Shown: positions 1 through 12,025 of the stretch, in pieces
Numbering within the stretch: the stretch's first letter is position 1
Layout of the letters: each line of letters starts with the position of its first letter
DNA from: Owenia fusiformis
Lineage: Eukaryota; Annelida; Polychaeta; Sabellida; Oweniidae
Direction of reading: 5' to 3'
Assembly (NCBI GenBank): GCA_903813345.2
Contig: CAIIXF020000012.1
Span: 13,128,932 to 13,192,931 of the forward strand
Length of the DNA: 64,000 bases
Translations under genes and position numbers: made by a program
Notes under the pieces: model-generated
Database searches by the model: none
What the model saw: the letters and a program-made list of their open reading frames with translations, nothing else
What the model was told of the DNA's origin: nothing

Positions 1-556
1 TCAGTATATAAATAGCTATATGTGAATGACACAACTGTTTTATACACAAACAATACAAGGTTAAATACAGGATTATAATCCATAACGCTGAGTAAGTCAC
101 TATCTGAGTGTTGTAACAAACAAATTAGTTATGGTAGTTATGGCACTTAGCTGTCCTCTATTTTGTAATTGTATAATATTAGTATGAAGCACTTTAAAAT
201 ATCAGAAAAAATACGAAAAAATCACGAAAAAAATATCAAAAAGTAGGTTTACAATTAACTTTTCCCCTTTACAGTTTAAATCATGTCTTAAAGTTGAATA
301 CAACTTTGCACTAAAAACTATTAAAAAGGCCTGCACTTTTGGTGAAAATTGCATCTGAATTAGGGAAAATTGGTGAGGATGGGTGGATTAGGGACAGCTT
401 AAGAGATAATTCAATTAACTTGATTATCATCCTTATGTCATTTATTGAAGATAAGACATGGATCTAACAGAACCATTTGATTTCGTGGTTAACTTATTCT
501 TCGAACTAAAGATATAGCCCTTTGAAAATGGCTTGCCATACCTTACATGCTCTTTT
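1..556. other. Intergenic AT-rich DNA, nothing recognised
   Basis: No ORF, splice-supported exon or clear repeat structure was found. The stretch is mostly A/T runs. Confidence 0.5.
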
Positions 557-1021
557 GATGAATTTTTGAAAATCGACATTCCCATGTTAACCTATGGGAA
601 ATGGTAGGTTTGCTGCAAGTCATATGATTGAATATCCATCCATCCGAGTCCTTGCAAAAAATACGAGTTAGGCAGACAATTGAATTTGCTAACTTTATTT
701 AACAAAAAATTGATATGTTTCTTCAGGTTCAACAAAGTTATAGGGCTTTAAAGTCAAAATTGTTTTTCAAAAAACCTATACTATGAAATAACACAGGAGG
801 CGAAAAATTATTTTCAAAAATGACTTTGAAGCGCTGTAACTTTAATATTCATCAAATAAACTAAACACTTAGTGTTCAAAAAAGTTAGACAATTCAATTT
901 TCTATATAAAAATATTTTTTTGCTGAATCTTTTTCTGAAAAGATATCCTGATTTCTGATTTGCCCCGAACCCTCCATTTCCCATTGGATTACATGGGAAT
1001 GACGATTTTCAAAAATTCATC
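557..1021. repeat. Inverted-repeat element with ~60 bp arms
   Basis: GATGAATTTTTGAAAATCG at 557 is mirrored by CGATTTTCAAAAATTCATC ending at 1021, and the match continues inwards for about 60 bp with a few mismatches (cattcccatg, gggaaatgg). The interior has no ORF. Consistent with a small non-autonomous DNA transposon. Confidence 0.6.
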
Positions 1022-1287
1022 AAATTTATCATCAATTTTCGACCTTTTGTAATTGAGGAAAAAAATTGAGAAAATTTTGAGGTATTGGAAATAAAGTCAA
1101 GTTAAGTTTCCATCAATGTTATAAGTTATTTCATCGCCGGTTAAGTAAATAAAAATTCAAACGTAGAGAGGCTTTAACACGTAGTTCAATGAGGAAAAAA
1201 GGTTGCCAAACTTATGGAGGGGAGTGTACATTATAAATAATGTTGAAAAGCAAAATATTCACTCTTTTATATACAAAAAGGTACTTA

Positions 1288-2388
1288 CAGTGTGGGCCAA
1301 TAAAAATTGGAACATTTTTCTGTTTATTCAATTGTCTTTATTTTTGCAGTTCAATCCATGAATATTCAGATTATGGTAAAATGATTATTTGTGAAAATGT
1401 TAAAGATTAAAATATGTATGTATGATTATTTTTGGCTTGTAATGGTCATGATCTGTATTCTGTGTGTGTCATGAAAAAAATCCAAATTTTCTCTGCTTGA
1501 GACATCAATGCTAAAAATACAGTATCTTTCATACCCTACAATATGCACCCTTCAGATGGTCTCAACACAATTTCCATCAATTAAAACATATGTAGTTATC
1601 TCTAAGGGAAGCAAGGCATGTCTCCCTTGAATAATATAGCTTAACTGACCTCAGCTTTTTTTCAAAATTGGCACAATATGTCTCAAAAACTGTGATTTAA
1701 GCCATGTATGACTGTCAAATACAGCTAAGACTGATTGTTCAGGTGGGCGAAGGAAATGTTCATGAAACCTTACGTTGAGTAAAAAAACTAGAACATTTTC
1801 CATCAATTGTAATTTTTTGCTAGTCATGTATTATCTTCAATACTAATGGAAATTGAAAAAACAATTAATTGTCAACAGCTTGTACAAATATGAATGCAAA
1901 CGCTCAACATTTAATTACTGATCATGTCCTCCACCCACCTGAACAATCAGTCTGAGCTGTATTTGACAGTCACGCATGGCTTAAATGATAGCTTTGAGAC
2001 TTATTGCGCCAGTTTTGAAAAAAGCTGAGGTCAGTTAAGCTATATTATCCAAGGGAGACATGTCTAGCTTTTCCTCGAGATAACTACATATGTTTTAATT
2101 AATGGAAATTGTGTTGAGACCATTTGAAGGGCATGTATTGTATGGTATGAGATACTGTATTTTGAGCAATGATGCCCCAAGCAGAGAAAAATTGAAATTT
2201 TTCCTGATACACACAGTATACAGATCATGACCATGACAAGCAAAAAATAATCATACTCACATATTTGAATCTTTAACATTTTGACAACTCATCATTTTAC
2301 CATTATCTGAATTTTTGGGAACTGAACTGCAATAACAAAGAAAATTTAATAAAAAGAAAAATGTTCCAATTTCTATTTGCCCACCCTG
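1288..2388. mobile_element. 1.1 kb near-palindromic element flanked by TA (Tc1/mariner-type ends)
   Basis: The left end CAGTGTGGGCC (1288) and right end GGGCAAAT...CCACCCTG (to 2388) are inverted copies. The match extends through about 450 bp per arm (shared ttggaacattttt, gtggtctcaacac-like, gacctcagcttttttcaaaa, ctgattgttcaggtggg), leaving a loop near 1760-1930. TA dinucleotides flank both ends (1286-1287, 2389-2390), as in Tc1/mariner insertions. The short ORFs in the right arm are repeat-derived. Confidence 0.72.
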
Positions 2389-2390
2389 TA

Positions 2391-3120
2391 AATGTAATAT
2401 ATTCCTTTCGCCTTGTTTAATTATATTTGTTAAGTCTTTCAATTAGTTTAGTTTTGTAAGTGAATGGACCGGGTCTTATTCTCACAGGGTGTGTACCGAA
2501 TTAAGCGTGACAGGTGAACGCGCAAGGTAGGTACAACACGAAGGTCATGACATTTGAGCAAACTGATGGTTTCATCATTTCAGAAAGATCTGATCTAGTG
2601 TCTAGATATTTTATATGTAAATGTCTGTAACAATATCCTAGACCGTGAATTTTTTAGCTCAAACTTCATAAACTATCAATGTAGTATATACGAGTACATA
2701 TATATAATAACTATACTATTACGGTAAGGTATAGGTTGACGTTTCGATTTTACATGCACGCTTAAACTCCCTAATATTACTTCCTCGCCTCTTACGAAGA
2801 AATGTAAAAGAGAAAGATTGATAAGGAGATCTTTTTAGAAGTTTCTAACTTTTTTTTTATTCTGTAAGTTATCATCGTGGAATTTAGACACATTTTTTAG
2901 AATGAGGTGGATTTTGACATCCTGAAATGTTGTATTTGTAATATCAAAACGTTCGTTTCTACAACGTTTTCTTGTAAAGCAATGGAATTCCATTTTCTAT
3001 TTTTAACCGATACCTTTTGCTTAATAAAATAAAAACCTAGTACTGTACGAGCAAAATAAAATGTGTCTAAGCTAGATGATGAAGTAAAGTCTTAGTTTTC
3101 GTGAAAAACCGATGCATATT
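2391..3120. other. Intergenic, no gene seen
   Basis: No coding signal. Scattered A/T runs and a (TA)n-like patch near 2690-2710. Confidence 0.45.
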
Positions 3121-3450
3121 CCACCAGAAGTATCTCAAATCATCTACAACTTATCAGAAGTTCAAATCTGACTTTAGATTCCTTCATCATTGACCTTCTC
3201 AAGGTCAAAAAGGGTAAAAAAGGTCAATTCTTTTTTCGAAATCATCTAGAAGTTCTCAAAAGTTCAAATCTGACTATAGATTTGACCTTCAATGACATTC
3301 TCAAGGTCAACAAAAATATTTGACCTTCTCAATGTCAAAAAGGTATTTTTTCAACCTATCCTAAATTGACCAATTCTTTTTTTTCTAAAATCATTTACAA
3401 GTTCTCCGAAGTTCAAATCTGACTTTAGATTTGAGATTTAATGAGGAACA
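3120..3450. repeat. Degenerate tandem repeat, about 3 units
   Basis: The phrase GAAGTTCAAATCTGACTTTA recurs near 3158, 3260 (with AAAAGTTC) and 3410. It alternates with ACCTTCTCAAGGTCAAAAA-like segments. Units are 100-150 bp and imperfect. Confidence 0.55.
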
Positions 3451-3708
3451 TCATTCAAATTTTTATGGTTATGTGTCGGTCATGGAAATAAAAAGGAAGC
3501 AAGGCATGTTGAATAGAAATGTAAAGGTTACATGCATCGCTATTCCCACAAAGTTATGACATGATCACATGTGAAACTGAGAGTGGAATATATTGTTTCT
3601 TGGTTTGGCAATAACTCATTCTTTGCTGTAATTTAAATATAAACATACTTATACGAGTACAACTAACTTTTGATTGTACGTTTATATTTCACATAATTTT
3701 AAAGTCAT

Positions 3709-3984
3709 TTTGTATCCTCCAACACGTGCTTAATAAAGTTTTACAAATGCAATTCAAATAATTCAAAAATTAAATAATGATGATCTAAACACTTTTATTA
3801 AGTACTTTTTTAATGTTTGGAGGATACAAAATATTGGACGGCCTAATCTAGACAACTTGAATTCACGACAGAAATACCTACACTCAATCATACATCACCA
3901 AAATGCACCCTCTGTATTCTAGCTTCCACCAAATAATGCATCAATAGTGTATATTAATATGGCCGATGTGTTGGAGGATACAAA
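3709..3984. mobile_element. MITE-like element with TTTGTATCCTCCAACAC ends
   Basis: Left TTTGTATCCTCCAACAC (3709) and right GTGTTGGAGGATACAAA (to 3984) are perfect inverted repeats. A third, internal copy (TTTGGAGGATACAAA near 3816-3830) suggests a nested or partly duplicated end. Confidence 0.62.
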
Positions 3985-4348
3985 TAACAATTGGTACCAC
4001 ACACATTTTATTAACATGCTCAAAAATATCAACGCAATCGGTACATTTTAGGTTAAGAAATCCGAGTTTATATTTGCCGAAAAATAAAATATTTCTTAGT
4101 TGTCTAAAAATCCATCATTAAAGTGATATTTTTAAAAAAGATAACCAATATTCCAAACAGGTACGTTGTGGTAATGATTGCTGAAGTCTGGTCAACAAAA
4201 AATAACACATTGCATGTCCATGAAATCAACATATATGTCGCAGTCTCTAGTACACGACAGATTTTTAAAATATCAATTCTCGTAAATTGGCCCATGTACA
4301 TATTCATTTTAAAAATGTGATCAAGTCTTAAAATGTTCTTTTTTCCAG

Positions 4349-4917
4349 AGAAGAAAAAGTCGTGCGGTTACTATGCGCAGTTTGAAGAAAAAACTTGTCG
4401 ACTACTGATTCAACATAGAAGAAAGATTTGTAATTCAACCGTCACATTAAGTTTAAGATATGACTACTCATTACCAACTTTACAGAATTCTGTCAATTTC
4501 ATCAGAGAAAAAGAGGGCCAGGTTATTATTTTCTCTAACGGCCTTCACAACAATTTTGATTTACCAAAAACAAAGTTAGCTTTGCACAAATACTTAGAAA
4601 CATTGGGTAGTAAAATCTTTAAGCGAAACAAAATGGATAATCATACCACACCAAGAATGGTATTTATGAGCCCACACCTTCCCGGTCTTATGAAAAGTCC
4701 CCGATATTGGAATACCCAAGGGACTAAGAATGTGACAACGTACACATCTGAAATGCGAACATTTCTATCAAAATACAATATTCCAACATTTAATACCCAT
4801 GTATTGACTAACCATTCATTCAGCTTCGATGGCACCCACTTTGGTTATGGACTTAACCACCAATTGGCCCAGACGCTGCTGAACTATATAAGTCAACATG
4901 AATGGGGAGCTGATTAG
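4349..4917 (+). CDS. Last exon of an SGNH/PC-esterase-like protein (NXPE/PMR5-type)
   Basis: A pyrimidine tract TTTTTTCCAG precedes 4349; the exon enters in phase 1 and runs 188 residues to TAG 4915-4917. Visible landmarks are a strand-like GQVIIFSNGLHNNF (position of the SGNH Asn/His block), MVFMSPHLPG, and a C-terminal SFSFDGTHFGYGLNHQ, whose Asp-x-x-His matches the catalytic Asp/His block of SGNH and PC-esterase proteins. The nucleophile block (GDS) would be in an upstream exon that I cannot find in 1-4348, so the gene probably starts outside the window. Two sequons (NVT, NHS) and paired cysteines suggest a secreted or Golgi-lumen enzyme. The family call is moderate; the substrate is unknown. 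Confidence 0.6.
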
Positions 4918-5750
4918 GATAACATTTTTAGAAATGATACCATTTCAGAGATTTGTTTAGGGAGCAACTCCCTTAAATTCACATTTCCGTAAACTCTCTC
5001 TACTTAGCCATTTTAATAATGGGCAATGGGTAGGTTTTTTCTCACTCTTCCATCCCTTTTCAATGAAACATGCATCAATTATTGACTTATCAGTCTTACT
5101 GAACACCATGATGGCAACTTGACAGTAAATCTTTGGAAGACTAAAGTGAATGTGATATGAATAACTTTTAGCAAAGACTACAATGTAGTAACATTGCACT
5201 TTTTGACCTGATCTGCAGTACAGTTTTGCAAGACAGTACACCAATGGACTTTCAGGAATGTATATTTTGACTAGGCAATGTCTACAATGTAGCTAGACAA
5301 TATATAACTGTTTTTTATATTCCAAGAAGACACATTTACAACTCAACACCTGGTTGACAAGTGTCAGGTGAAAGTTCCCAGGTAAGACGTCATAACTTTA
5401 TAGCCCGGTATTTCATTTTTGGACCATACTTTTTATTTTAACGTTTTGTTGTTAATACTAAAGGCACTGCATTGAAACTTAGAAGCAATAGGATGACGTT
5501 ATAATACTGAACGTTTCACTTATATACTTTTTATATTTTCTGAGATATTAACTCTCAAAGTTCGGGACGTTTTTTTTATCCACCCGATATATTTATATTA
5601 TACAAGGATCGGGTTACGTTACTCATACATTTCCTTTCGATAACTCTAATATAAAACACATGGTTGTTTCAGCCTAATTGCTATATTTTATAATACGTAA
5701 GCTGATGAGTCTCCAACGTAAATGATTTGTCTATTATTTTCCGCCTTATT
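4918..5750. other. Region downstream of the SGNH exon; no gene seen
   Basis: Presumed 3' UTR then intergenic DNA. No AATAAA is obvious close to the stop. The ORF at 4957-5244 on the minus strand has no recognisable domain and I do not call it. Confidence 0.4.
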
Positions 5751-5835
5751 AGACTCCAGATGTCAATCTGGAGTCTATTGTTTTTGTCAGTATTCTTTAT
5801 TCTTTATTATTATTCTTTATTATTCTTTACACGTT
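5751..5835. repeat. Perfect hairpin AGACTCCAGAT/ATCTGGAGTCT plus ATTCTTT-type microsatellite
   Basis: The 11-bp arms at 5751-5776 enclose a 4-nt loop (GTCA) and are followed by an ATTCTTT/ATT repeat to about 5835. A hairpin next to a simple repeat resembles the 3' end of Helentron-type elements. A related TCTGGAGTCT occurs at 8749. Confidence 0.5.
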
Positions 5836-5872
5836 TTCTCGTTAACTAGAACATATTGAGTCAAGTCTTATA

Positions 5873-6915
5873 CAGGGCGTTCATAAAGTTCTTGCAAAAG
5901 TCCTTTAAAATTTTTGCATCTCAGTCCATCTGGCTGAAATTTTCACTCAGTATACCTACACTATTCATACATTGAGATCCTAAGTTATAATTAATGGGTC
6001 CTTGAAGAAAAAAAGTTATGGTTGCTATCGTCATATCAGTCAGGGGTAGGCGGAGCAGGCAAAAAGGATCTGTTCTGTTTGAATGTTCAAAATGTTTTTA
6101 ACTTGTCCTATTTATTTAAATAATTTAAATAATCTCAAGAGTATAGGTGTTCAAAATAGTGTCCATCGTGGTCTATACACCTCTGCTGTCTTACTTAGCA
6201 TTTCTCAAATAGATGGGGGAATCAGATTGCGATTGATCTTTGTATGGATGGCTTTCATCAACGTCATCTGATCCTCACTGGATTTTGTTCTTGGGCGGCC
6301 TGATCTAGCGTTGTCCTTACCATTTGTTCTACCATCAGTAAATGTCTTAGTCCATTTTGTAAATGGTTCTTTTGGCCATAGCTTACTTCCAAAAAATCTC
6401 ATGAATATCATCAAGTGTTTGTTTTCTTGAATTTCCCAGTAAAACATACATCCCAATGCTACTGATTATTTGTAATTGGAAATCATCATCTTTTGCTGAT
6501 TTTGCAGCCATTTCCACGAAAATAAAATTGACGCTGCCTTTCACAAAGTTTGATATCATCAACCAATGTAGGTCACTATGATACCATGAGTGATGTCATG
6601 AATCAAAGAAATTTCAACTAGTGTTAAAATGGCAACATTGGCTAGTTTTGTATTTTCAAGGATACTTTAAAGTATGTTAAAGTTACCCCTAACCCATATT
6701 TTTTATCTTAATTTTTCTTTTTTTCAATACTGCTCCGCCTACCCCCGACTCAGGTTACTCTTGCAATTATAACTTTTTATCTTCAATGACCTATTCACTA
6801 TAAATCAAGATTCAAATGTATGAATAGTGTAGGTATACTGTGTAAAAATTTCAGCCAGATTGATTCAGAAACAAAAAAATTAGAGTACTTTTGCAAGAAC
6901 TTTATGAACGCCCTG
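5873..6915. mobile_element. Decayed mariner-family transposon with ~190 bp TIRs
   Basis: Ends CAGGGCGTTCATAAAGTTCT (5873) and the exact inverse (to 6915) are flanked by TA on both sides. Arm similarity continues for about 190 bp (gctgaaattttcac, gtataccta, actattcatac, ggcggagcag). The body contains a transposase remnant on the minus strand but is too short (1.04 kb) to be autonomous. Confidence 0.8.
6205..6456 (-). pseudogene. Mariner transposase N-terminal remnant
   Basis: The peptide includes FTKWTKTFTDGRTNGKDNAR followed by SGRPRTKSSEDQM. It resembles the W-x2-F-x-(D/E)GR...D-x-RSGRP segment that links the two helix-turn-helix halves of mariner transposases. It breaks off after about 70 residues, and the catalytic domain is missing between here and the left TIR. 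Non-functional. Confidence 0.68.
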
Positions 6916-6917
6916 TA

Positions 6918-7366
6918 TATGGTCCATTTAGGTCCTAAATCTTGTTTCTCGGAAATTGGGTCAAATTTTTATCTAGGTCAAAGGTCAAGAACTAGGTCAA
7001 ATCTTACATTTTCAACATTCTGTCATTTATCTTCGTCGTTGTTTATCGTAACTCCTAAATCTTTTTTTCATCGTGTAGCTTAGAAAAAGCCAAAGCAAAG
7101 ATATGACATTAGATTTTTGATTACGCTTACCGATTTTGAAATATGGCGTCCAGAAAGTAGGTCACAATAAAAAGATCTCCAAATTTAACATATGAGTTAT
7201 GAATTAAGGGTAGAATTTTCTCAGGAATCTGAATCTGCAAACCAAATTTCGATCCGACTTCCAGTTCAAAAGTTATGACATTTTAAAACTTTTTTTAACC
7301 TGCCAATAACCACGCGCAAGATCGAAAAAATCAATATGATGGTATCCTGATAAAAAGTCAAGAGTT
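6918..7366. other. Between mariner and satellite; no gene seen
   Basis: AT-rich with no supported feature. The phrase GGTCAAAGGTCAAGAACTAG near 6980 is a local simple repeat. Confidence 0.4.
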
Positions 7367-7374
7367 GTGAAGAA

Positions 7375-8735
7375 AATATTGAAAAATCCTTCCATCCATC
7401 CTATCTATCCTATCCTATATCCTATCCTATATCTATCCTATATCCTATCGTATATCCTATCCAATCCTATCCGTCTTTCCTATCCTTCCTATCCTATCAT
7501 TCCTTCCTATCCTATACTATCCTATCGTTTCTTCCTATTCTATCCTATCCTTCCTTCCTATTCTGGAAGGAAGGATAGGATAGGATAGGAAGGAAGGGTA
7601 GGATAAGAAGGATAGGAAAGAGGGATAGGACTGGACGACTTGGCTTATTCTGGACGACTCGGCTATATCCATCCCACCTATCCTATTCAATCCTATCCTT
7701 CTTTCCTATCCTTCCTATCTATCCTTCCTTCCTTCCTATCCCATCCTTCCTATTCTGTCCTATCTTATTCTTTCTTCGGATTCTATCATATCCTATTCTA
7801 TCCTTCCTATCTAGCCTTGCCCCAAGTCGGTCTCTTTTACTTATCTTGATTTCTAAAGTAAAAAATACCGACTTGGGGCAAGGCTACTTCCTATCCTATA
7901 CTATACTATCCTATCCTTTCTTCCTATTCTGTCCTATCCTATGAATTCATCCATTCATCCATCAATCCATCCATCCATCGGCTTATTCTGGATGACTCGG
8001 CTTATTCTGGATGACTCAGCCTATTCTGGATGACTTGGCTATTTTGGATGACTCGACTATAATATCCATCCCACCTATCCTATCCAATCCTATCATCCTT
8101 CTTTCCTATCCTTCCTTCCTATTCTATCCTACCCTTCCTTTTCTGTCCTATCTTATTCTTTCTTCGGATTCTACCGTATACTATTCTATCCTTCCTATCC
8201 TATCCTATACTATCCTATCCTTCCTATTCTATACTATCCTATCCTTCCTCCCTATTCTGCCCTATCCTTCCTATCCTATCAATCCATCCATTCATCCATC
8301 AATCCATCCATCTATCGGCTTGTCATGGATGACTCGGCTTATTCTGGATGACTCAGCTTATTCTGGATGACTTGGTTTATTCTGGAATACTCGTCTATAT
8401 CCATCCCACCTATCCTATCCAATCCTATCCTTCTTTCCTATCCTTCCTATCCTATCCTACCCTTCCTATTCTGTCCTATCTTATTCTTTCTTCGGATTCT
8501 ATCGTATCCTATTCTATTCTTCATACCCTATACTATCCTATCCTTTCTTCCTATTTTATCCTATCCTTCCTTCCTATTCTGTCCTATCCTTCCTCCTATC
8601 AAACCATCCATTCATCCATCAGTCCAGCCATCCACCTGATTATTCTGGATAACTCTGCTTATGCTGGATGACTCAGCTTATTCTCGATGACTTGGCTTAT
8701 TCTGGATGACTCGGCTTATTGTGGATGACTCAGCT
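7375..8735. repeat. TATCC/TTCC-rich satellite with a 330-400 bp higher-order unit
   Basis: Simple TATCC, CTTCC and CATC repeats alternate with a 19-bp minisatellite (TTATTCTGGATGACTCGGC). The marker TATCCATCCCACCTATCCTA recurs near 7668, 8066 and 8398, giving a higher-order period of about 330-400 bp. The Tyr/Pro/Ser-rich ORFs across it are translations of the repeat, not genes. The strand flips locally at 7545-7600, where GGAAGGATAGG runs replace CCTATCC. Confidence 0.9.
7812..7886. mobile_element. 75 bp hairpin insertion with perfect 20-bp arms
   Basis: TAGCCTTGCCCCAAGTCGGT (7812-7831) is perfectly inverted at 7867-7886 around a 35-nt loop. It interrupts the pyrimidine-rich satellite and differs from it in composition, as a tiny MITE would. 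Confidence 0.65.
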
Positions 8736-8759
8736 TAAAAAGTCTAAATCTGGAGTCTG

Positions 8760-9883
8760 AAATTGAACTTGTTCAATTTCCAAAGTCTAGTTATTAAAAT
8801 ATTATGTGATAGATTTTATGCTGCAATGGGTCTTTTTCCGTCAGATGAGAGTTCAGATGCATTATGCGTTTTAGTGACGAGTTGCCAATTGTTTTACGGA
8901 GTGAACTTCAATGCCGTATATTTTAAGAAAAAAGCTCAAGACATATTTTGCTGTATTTTGTATTTATGAAATTAAACCATTTGGAACACGGTTCGTTTAT
9001 ATAAACATACGGCGCGGATGGTTGTACAGGTACCTCAATTTTAGTGAAACATGGCTATCTTGCAACACCCTGTGTGTTCAGAGCGACCGAAATTACATGA
9101 TGGTGAGTATCTCTACGACAGAAGAGGTGTCGAAATGTGAGATGCATACCGGAGGCTCCAAAATGGTTTCAATTTTGTGGTAGGAGGTTACGAAAATGTT
9201 GTACGATGGGACAGGGGTGTGAGCAGTTTACAATCGTACCATGTGCATTCTATTATTTCAGATTTATTTGCTTTGAGTGCTATTTTTACTCCCCTAATAC
9301 GTCAAATATCGCAAACACAATCAGCCAGGCCCAGTAACTCGTCAAAAAATATAAAATAAATATCTCTGATATAATATCTCTCATACATCTTTAATTTTCA
9401 AAATTATTAATAGAGAAGCTAAATTTGAGAAATCAGAACATTTTTGTAAAATCCCAGTTCGAATAAGGTCTTACATATCGACGATTATCCTTAATTTGTA
9501 AGGATCACCATTTTGCCTGGAGAGTCGATTTGCAGCAAAGTAAGTCATGTTTTATATGGTCTATATGGTTTTGATATTTCAATTGCTTTCTCTTTATAAC
9601 AGGATGTGGACCTTGGTTATCATAGTAACCGTAAAATATTTAGTAGTAAACTTAAATACATAAAACCTGAATAAAGTATAGGAATAATGTCAGGGCAGCT
9701 ACCAACTATGAACAAGATTGGTTCATTATTTTCACATTTTTGTTAAACTTTGAACAACCCTTATACATTTATAATATGTAGAATACATGAAATTAGCTTG
9801 CTTTGATATCAAGATAATTACATTTATTTGTAAATAAGCTTTTTACAAATATTTCGAAAACATTTTGGGAGTGAACCCCAAGT
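8760..9883. other. No confident gene; small unassigned ORFs
   Basis: The plus-strand ORF 8911-9183 reads YLNFSETWLSCNTLCVQ and meets a GTGAGT donor-like site near 9103, but there is no supporting partner exon or family match. I leave it uncalled. Confidence 0.35.
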
Positions 9884-11716
9884 TAGCGTATCGTTATATA
9901 GGATAATGATATATCTTACAGTATATACCCGCTTCTATCAATGTAGGCCCCAAGGGCCGGTCCGCTGGTCATTACACGGTTACTTTTGACATGTAGACTA
10001 ACGTACATGTTGATTTTTTCACTGGGTATAGACAAATAACATTGCAACTGGTCCGTAATGTCATTTTGAGATCCTTAGGGCCTACACTGGCTTCTATGGT
10101 ACAACTTTGTAAATTATTAACTTTATTTGCTTAAATCTTGGCAATTATTATATCACTATATTCCTCACTCTCTGATTGGTCCATGTCCTGCACGCGACGA
10201 AAACAACTAGCGATATTCAACGGCGGTCACGTGACTTCCGTTGAGTATGATATTTACAAGTCACGACTTAGTCCAGTGTAAGTTTAATGTTGTATAACCC
10301 CGGGAGTTTACTGTTCATTAATTAAACATCACTGGTTTGTTATTCCATTAATGTGAGTGAGTAATTTTTAAGAGTGAATAAACCAATATTCAATTCTATT
10401 TTCGATGAATACCTGTACCACTTTCACGGGATAATATTCCACTAGTCCTTCGTGCTTCGCGGAATATCACATGTGAATGATACATACACACAGGTATCAA
10501 TCTCAATACAATCAAATATTTGTATAATATTGAGAAGACAGCTACTTGCATTTTGAGTGATTTTGCGTGAGGACATGCCTTGACAGAAAACATTATTGAA
10601 CAGGAAACTAACTCATTACTTAAGTACTTTCCTCGTCGTAGATATTATAATTATAGCAATGTTTCTATCATTAACGGATTCAAAATTAAGAACGAAAGAT
10701 CGGTTTTAAGCATGAGATCTCTATCGTCGTCACATTTCATTTTGCCCATTTTGAAAAAGAGCCTGTGTAATATATATGAGCCTGTGTGATATAAATCAAA
10801 ATCAGCAATGGGACTGCAAGTATTGATGATTTTCATAGATTTTATTCTGAAAATTTAGTATAATAGAGCCATCACTCAAATATATATTTTGTGTTTGTAC
10901 AGCTTTCGATTAATCAGACTACTCAGATTTCCAATTCACTATATAGTGGACAATATATTGTAATTCTGCTAAGCAAAAGTACCTTTCACATTAAAGGCTA
11001 TACATGTATGTACGATTATATTGATCTTTAAAGCCATATGTACATGCTGTAAAACAAAATGCATATATATTTGGTGGGAGAGATTAAGCCATGCATTTGA
11101 CCCATTGAGACAATATGAATAATTAAAGGCATGCAAATCATGCGCGTTTTTACCACATATGTAGCGATACTAAATACATGCACACACTACCCTACCTAAA
11201 TCGCGCATGCACGAGATCTTTGGCTTTCGCCCAGGTTGCTTTTGAGTATATCGACTGCTAAGTCAACAAGTTAATATGTTTGGTGCTCGGAGTGAGTCAA
11301 CATTGTTTTTCGCTGAACTTCAATGGTGCAATAGTGAAGTCCATGTTCAAAGTTATATGATGGTTGAAGAAAGAATATAAATAATATCGTTTTAAATGTT
11401 AAAATATTTGATATGTCATAGTACAGGGTACACAGTTGCAAAAGTTGATCAATACAGGGTGCAAGGAATGTAAATTGTTCAATAGTACAGGGAGCGAGAA
11501 AGTAAGCTGATTATACAGAACGATTCGCTGGTTTTATACAAAGACCAATTCTGAGAAAGTCAATTATATATTAGAATCATGTTTTGTACAATAGTATGAT
11601 AGTATATTTCTGAACTACTCAATGTAATTGATCTATCTTATGGCCCTTGGGGCCTACATTGATAGAAGCGGGTATATACTGTAAGATATATCATTATCCT
11701 ATATAACGATACGCTA
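9884..11716. mobile_element. 1.83 kb element with 75 bp TIRs
   Basis: Positions 9884-9958 and 11642-11716 are inverted copies over 75 bp (TAGCGTATCGTTATATAGGA at each outer end, GGCCCTTGGGGCCTACATTG at the inner right). If the outer TA is the target duplication, the TIR starts GCGTATCG. The interior has no ORF above about 70 residues, so the copy is non-autonomous. Superfamily not recognised. Confidence 0.75.
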
Positions 11717-12025
11717 CGATAGTATCTTCAGACGAGTACAATTAATAACAGCGTTCATGTGCCAATCATTATTTATAATGCGATTGGTATCTAATCCAGT
11801 GATACATGGAGCTGTATCTGACATATATTCAAAACCAGAATATAATGAATAATAGAAGGAATGATACGGTTCATTGGAGTACATTGATGCATTAATGCAT
11901 ACACGGGGCGTCATTAGAATATTTCAAATGCTGAATATATGGAGATGCTTGCCTAAAACTGCAAAACAAACATTATCCTCTTTATGACAAGAGGAAAAAT
12001 GTTTCACAATTATGTCCTGCCTAAC

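Noticed and set aside
4123-4320. ORF directly upstream of the SGNH exon as its preceding exon
   Set aside because: It has no GDS block and no donor at its end, an overlapping opposite-strand ORF is equally long, and the composition is intronic.
7367-8671. ORFs of 60-119 residues rich in Tyr, Pro, Ser and Ile
   Set aside because: They are translations of TATCC/CTTCC simple repeats, open because the repeat lacks stop codons in those frames.
8911-9183. Possible exon ending at a GTGAGT site
   Set aside because: No recognisable domain, no compatible partner exon nearby, and overlapping ORFs in other frames.
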